Both the position numbers and the translations under genes were made by a program. DNA of 64,000 nt from Coix lacryma-jobi var. lacryma-jobi (lineage: Eukaryota; Streptophyta; Magnoliopsida; Poales; Poaceae), in assembly GCA_009763385.1 (NCBI GenBank), contig CM019831.1:76326706-76390705 (forward strand), given 5' to 3'. This document shows, piece after piece, positions 60,380 to 64,000 of this stretch (its first letter is position 1; every line of letters begins with the position of its first letter). Below the pieces are notes generated by a model. The model was not told the origin of the DNA, searched no databases, and saw nothing but the letters and a program-made list of their open reading frames with translations.

Positions 60380-61396
60380 TCACAATTTTGCTAGGATATC
60401 TGCTGCGATATTGAGATCCCAGGTAATATGAATAAGCTCTAGCCCAGAAAAGTGTTTTTCCAGCTTACGGACTTCCGCGCAATAGGCATTCATTGTTTCC
60501 TTAGTACAATCCCAGTCTTTGTTGACTTGGTGAATTACCACAGAAGAGTCGCCGTAGACTAGGAGTCGCTTGATGCCCAATGCGACTGCTTGCTTGAGTC
60601 CGTGGAGTACCGCTTCATATTCTGCTTCATTATTGGTAGCCGACCACAATATCTGCAGAACGTATTTGAGCTGCTCCCCAGCAGGTGATACAAGTAGTAC
60701 TCCGGCTCCTGCTCCTCTTTGTTTGAGGGACCCATCGAAGTACATCTTCCAATGATCAGGAATAGCGCTGTCTTGGATCTGCTGTATTTCTGTCCACTCG
60801 GCAACGAAATCGGCTAGAGCCTGTGACTTGATTGCCTTCCTAGGAGTGAATTTGATGTTGAATGCCCCCAGTTCGACTGCCCACTTGGAGATTCTTCCAG
60901 TAGCATCACGATTGTGGAGGATTTCTCCCAAAGGAAAATCCATAACAACTGTGATCTCATGGGCTTCGAAGTAATGTCGTAGCTTTCTTGAGGATATAAG
61001 TAGAGCGTAGAGTAATTTTTGTAATTGCGGGTATCTGACCTTTGAATTGGAGAGTACCTCGCTGATGTAGTAGACTGGTCGCTGGGTATGATAGATGTGC
61101 TTGTCGTCTTTGCGATCCACCACGATTGTCGTGCTTACGACGTGTGTGGTGGCTGCAATATACAGCATCATCGGTTCCCTGGGTCCTCGCGGCGTCAGTA
61201 TGTGTGAATTGGTAAGGTATCCTTTGAGTTGTTCAAAAGCCCTGTCCGCTTCTTCCGTCCACTGAAATTTATCGCCAGCTTTAAGCAATTTGAAGAAAGG
61301 GAGTCCCTTTTCTCCTAACCGTGAGATAAATCGGTTTAATGCGGCCATGCACCCAGTGAGTTTTTGAACATCTCCGACCGAGGTAGGCGGCTTCAT
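60380..61396 (-). pseudogene. pol: Tat element dual RNase H region
   Basis: The frame starts with the RT thumb/connection (QKLTGCMAALNRFISRLGEKGLPFFKLLK). A gypsy-type RNase H module follows (AFEQLKGYLTN, LYIAATTHVVSTTIV, RPVYYISEVL, YPQLQKLLYALL) that lacks the usual catalytic pattern. A second, archaeal-type RNase H comes next with MYFDGSLKQRGAGAGV (Asp), NNEAEYEAVLHGL (Glu), VYGDSSVVIHQ (Asp) and DLNIAADILAKL (Asp). The duplicated RNase H is diagnostic for the Tat lineage. It cleaves RNA in RNA-DNA hybrids during reverse transcription. The stop at 60380-60382 splits it from integrase. Confidence 0.9.
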
Positions 61397-62179
61397 GTTG
61401 ATGATAGCTGTGATCTGTTTTTGACTAGCCTCGATGCCTCAATGGCTAACAAGGAATCCAAGTAACTGTCATGAGGGTACTCCGAAAACACATTTGGTTG
61501 AATTGAGTCTCCATTGGTACATGCGTAGCCGGTTAAAGGTTTCCTCTAGGTCCAATATGAGGGTAGTCGGATCCTTTGTCTTTATGACCACGTCGTCGAC
61601 ATAAGATTCTGCGTTGCGGCCAATCTGATCGCCCAAACAGTCTTGGATAGCACGTTGGTAAGTAGCTCCCGCATTTTTTAGCCCAAAAGACATGGTTTTG
61701 TAACAATATGCTCCAAAAGGAGTAATGAATGATGTCTTGGGTTGGTCTTCTTCTTTAAGAGCGATCTGATGGTACCCGGAGTAGCAATCCAGGAAGGATA
61801 ATAGGGCGGAACCTGCGGTGGCATCAACTATTTGATCTATCCTTGGTAATCCAAAAGGATCCTCGGGACAGTGTCTGTTGAGGTCTGTCGACATACGCCA
61901 CTCAGCAGAGTTCTTCTTTTTGACTAGCACTGGGTTGGCTAACCACTCGGGGTGAAGGATTTCTCTGATGAATCGAGCCGCAAGTAGTTTGTCCATCTCC
62001 TTCTTGATTGCCTCTTTCTTCTCTGGTGAGAATCGTCGTAATCTTTTCTTGATAGGTCTAGAGCCTTCTTTTAACTCCAATTTGTGCTCAGCCAAGTTCC
62101 TTGGGACTCCCGGCATATCAGCCGGTTTCCAAGCAAATATATCTTTGTTTGCTCTAAGGAACTTGGTGAGCGCGAATTC
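61397..62179 (-). pseudogene. pol: Tat element reverse transcriptase
   Basis: RVT_1 fold signs: PIKKRLRRFSPEKKEAI, then FIREILHPEWLANPVLVKKK, WRMSTDLNRHCPEDPFGLP, FLDCYSGYHQI (first catalytic Asp), TSFITPFGAYCY, FGLKNAGATYQRA and SYVDDVVIKTK (catalytic YVDD). The stretch WRMSTDLN is two to three residues shorter than usual for the family (normally a VDY is present). Two stops lie just after GVPS (61469-61471 and about 61440), the second reading TGA where CGA (SHRGIEA) is expected. A TAG at 62180-62182 separates RT from protease. Confidence 0.9.
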
Positions 62180-63004
62180 CTATTCTTCAGATAAGTGAGC
62201 ACTGATAACCGCTGTCTTGGACGGATCACCGGTTTCCAGGTCAATGGTTTTTGTAGAGACTTCTGTTGATGGTTGGATAGTACCTGCTTTCTTGGTTGGG
62301 ATTTCTGAATCTCCAGGTTTGGTATTATGCACCGTCAGAGCGAGTTCTTGCACTTCTAGAGCGAGTTGAGCTTTTTCAGCGATTTGAACAGCTTCTGTGT
62401 CACAATCAAATGACCGCTTCAAGTCGCCTCTGAAGGTTAAGATTCCTTTAGGACCCGGCATCTTCAACAGGAGGTACGGGTATTGGGGTACTGCCATAAA
62501 CTTGGCAATAGCAGGTCGTCCAAATATGGCGTGATACGATGATTCGAAATCAGCTACCTCAAAACTGATGTACTCAGTCCGGTAATTGATCTGAGTTCCA
62601 AAAGTGACGGGTAGTATGATCCTTCCGAGTGGTACAACTGCCTTTCCGGGTACTATGCCGTAGAAAGGGGTACTTGATGGTGTGAGTTGGGTTGCGAGAT
62701 CTAGATTCATCTTGCGTAGAGTGCTTGCGAAGATGACGTTGAGTCCTGCCCCGCCATCGATGAGTACTCTACTCAATGTATATCCAGCGACCGTAGGATC
62801 CAGGACTAGCGGGTAGTGTCCTGCATTAGAGACGCTGGTCCATTGGTCTGTTCTGGAGAAATTAATCGGGTGTTCGGACCAGTCGAGATATTTGGGTGCC
62901 GCTGGTTCAGTAGACATGATCTCCCGTAGGGAAAGCTTCTGGAGCCTCTTGCTGTCGCTGGTGGTTACTCCCCCGAAGATGATGTTGATGGTGCCTTTGG
63001 GGTG
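62180..63004 (-). pseudogene. pol: Tat element aspartic protease
   Basis: The pepsin-like retroviral-type protease domain contains VLIDGGAGLNVIF with the catalytic Asp (DGG in place of the usual DTG/DSG, normal for this lineage), followed by FEVADFESSYHAIFGRPAIAKF. It cuts the polyprotein. It is in one frame with gag upstream, from which a TAG (63005-63007, CAG expected before HPKGTINIIFGG) separates it. Confidence 0.88.
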
Positions 63005-64000
63005 CTAGAAACCACCGGCGTCTTGATGAGGGTCTTCAGATGTCTTCTTGCCTTTGTCCTTCTTGTTTTTGTTGAAGTCAGAGTTCAAGCCTCGCTCCTT
63101 GAGCTGTCGACAGTGCCTTGCCTGATGTCCGCCTTTCGGATGGAAAGGGCACGAACCATCGAGTAAGTCATCAAAGGTGAATGGCTTGTTTCCCTTCTTC
63201 TGAGGCTCCATGGCAGCAACAGTATTGTCTCCCGCCCTTTTCCGGGTGTTTTGTTGTGGTGCCTGGTTGCCTCTCTGGTTGTTCCCTCGATCACCTTGCG
63301 TGTTTCTATCGAGGAAACGTTCCTGTGTGCGTTCTTCTGTCGCCATCATGGAGTTTACAGCCCGATGGAACTCGTCGGCAGTGGTCGGGTCCTGCTTGAT
63401 GAAATCTTTGTAATTGTACCTTTCGCAAATGCCGTTGCCAAAGAGGTCAATTACTTCTCTATCTGTGATGTCGGATACTGTGGAGCGGATCTCTGAGAAG
63501 CGCCTATAGTATTCCCGCATTGATTCGTTTTTTCTGCTGCTTACAGGATCTGAGCTTAGTCCGAGGATCTGATCTCTCTGGGACACCCGCAAAGTTTTCA
63601 ATGAAGATATGATGGAGTTGTTCCCAAGAGTCGATGGACTCGGGTTTAAGCCTGTCGAACCAGGCGAGCGGCATTGTCTCTAAAGCCATTGGGAGATAGA
63701 GTGCTTTGACGTCGTTGCTTCCGCTGGCTAACTCAACTGCTTGAGCATACAGCCCGAGCCACCGTTTAGGTTCTGTCTTCCCGTCGTACTTTGAATAGTT
63801 CACGGGTTTGAATTTTCGCGGGAACAAGACTGCTCGGAGTCTTTGGGGAAAGCAGGGAAAACGATCGACTACGTCGGATGTTGCGACTGCGATTCCTCTA
63901 TATGAAAATTCAGCTCCTCCCTCGGCTTGATCAGGTACTCGGTGGCCCAGACGACTCCTTGCTGGGATCCGACCGAGTCGCTCTTGAACAGGCCGCCACT
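63005..64000 (-). pseudogene. gag: Tat element gag (partial at window edge, one frameshift)
   Basis: The capsid domain reads FPRKFKPVNYSKYDGKTEP, then LYLPMALETMPLAWFDRL, SWEQLHHIFIENF and LRSCKQQKK in one frame. After a one-base gain in the T6 run at 63528-63533 (A run on the minus strand) it continues in the pol frame as NESMREYYRRFSEIR, DLFGNGICERYNYKDF and DEFHRAVNSMMATEER. A basic Gln/Asn-rich linker and a cysteine/histidine region CPFHPKGGHQARHC (nucleocapsid-like) follow. The frame remains open upstream of the first Met (QRLRAVLFPRKF), so the true start lies toward or beyond 64000. Confidence 0.85.

Larger units (their letters stand above)
53680..64000 (-). mobile_element. Tat-lineage Ty3/gypsy element with antisense ORF (partial, continues right)
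   Basis: On the minus strand, gag, protease, RT, RNase H (two modules) and integrase run from beyond 64000 down to 59021. An antisense ORF (55172-58227, plus) and the 3' LTR follow, ending at 53680 (TGTCGGTGTTTG on the plus strand). Duplicated RNase H and an antisense gene between integrase and 3' LTR are hallmarks of grass Tat elements (RIRE2/Grande/Retand group). It inserted in Athila gag; the five bases TTCAT before 53680 are the candidate target duplication, whose partner lies outside the window. Confidence 0.88.

Overview
The window is heterochromatic, (peri)centromere-like DNA of a grass (Poaceae). No ordinary host gene can be supported. Two things fill it: a ~35.7 kb satellite array (1501-37222) and a stack of nested LTR retrotransposons (1-1500 and 37223-64000). 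The plant assignment rests on the retroelement lineages (Tekay/Del-like, SIRE/Maximus-like copia, Athila-like, Tat-like with an antisense ORF). The grass assignment rests on those families plus a ~153-bp monomer whose core matches, from memory, the maize CentC and rice CentO centromeric satellites. I do not assign a species.

Satellite array: about 230 head-to-tail monomers, almost all 152-154 bp, arranged as a mosaic of higher-order repeats (HORs). From left to right: a short diverged edge; HOR A (1973 bp, ~3.4 copies, 2585-9345); HOR B (2182 bp, two copies, one enlarged to 2638 bp by a 456-bp three-monomer duplication, ~9000-13820); a return of A-type sequence (~13900-15300); HOR C (2024 bp, about four copies, two of them intact in length, ~15300-22400); 2136-bp units (22480-26751); HOR D (2480-2482 bp, three near-identical copies plus a partial one, 26752-35300); and a diverged right edge with sub-monomer duplications. 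Unit lengths fit whole numbers of monomers plus a fused monomer of 204 bp (B) or ~194 bp (C and D). A ~400-bp patch with private variants is shared by 22580-22986 and 34295-34701, 11715 bp apart, which points to gene conversion or unequal exchange.

Left flank (1-1500): the 3' part of a plus-strand LTR ending exactly at the first satellite base. Right flank, read as nested insertions: a Tekay/Del-type element on the minus strand (LTR 38238-41511, PBS, start of gag) is cut at 37222 by the satellite. It sits in the gag of a minus-strand SIRE/Maximus-like copia element (41512-~45580). That element abuts a truncated LTR (to 48682) homologous to the left-flank LTR but in the opposite orientation. 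This LTR adjoins another LTR fragment (48683-49333), which abuts a plus-strand copia pol fragment (49334-50646). The copia pol is interrupted by an Athila-like element (50647-53679), itself interrupted in gag by a minus-strand Tat-lineage element (53680 to beyond 64000).

The Tat element is the most complete unit. Gag, protease, RT, two RNase H modules and integrase lie in one minus-strand frame from 63.5 kb down to 59.0 kb, broken by nonsense codons and one homopolymer frameshift. On the opposite strand, between integrase and the LTR, is a six-exon antisense ORF (55172-58227) whose five introns all keep reading phase across 893 codons despite two in-frame TAG codons. I found no system that I can call wholly undescribed. 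The strongest leads are the HOR mosaic with its long-distance conversion patch, the intron-bearing antisense gene, and the triplicated primer-binding-site motif of the Athila-like element.
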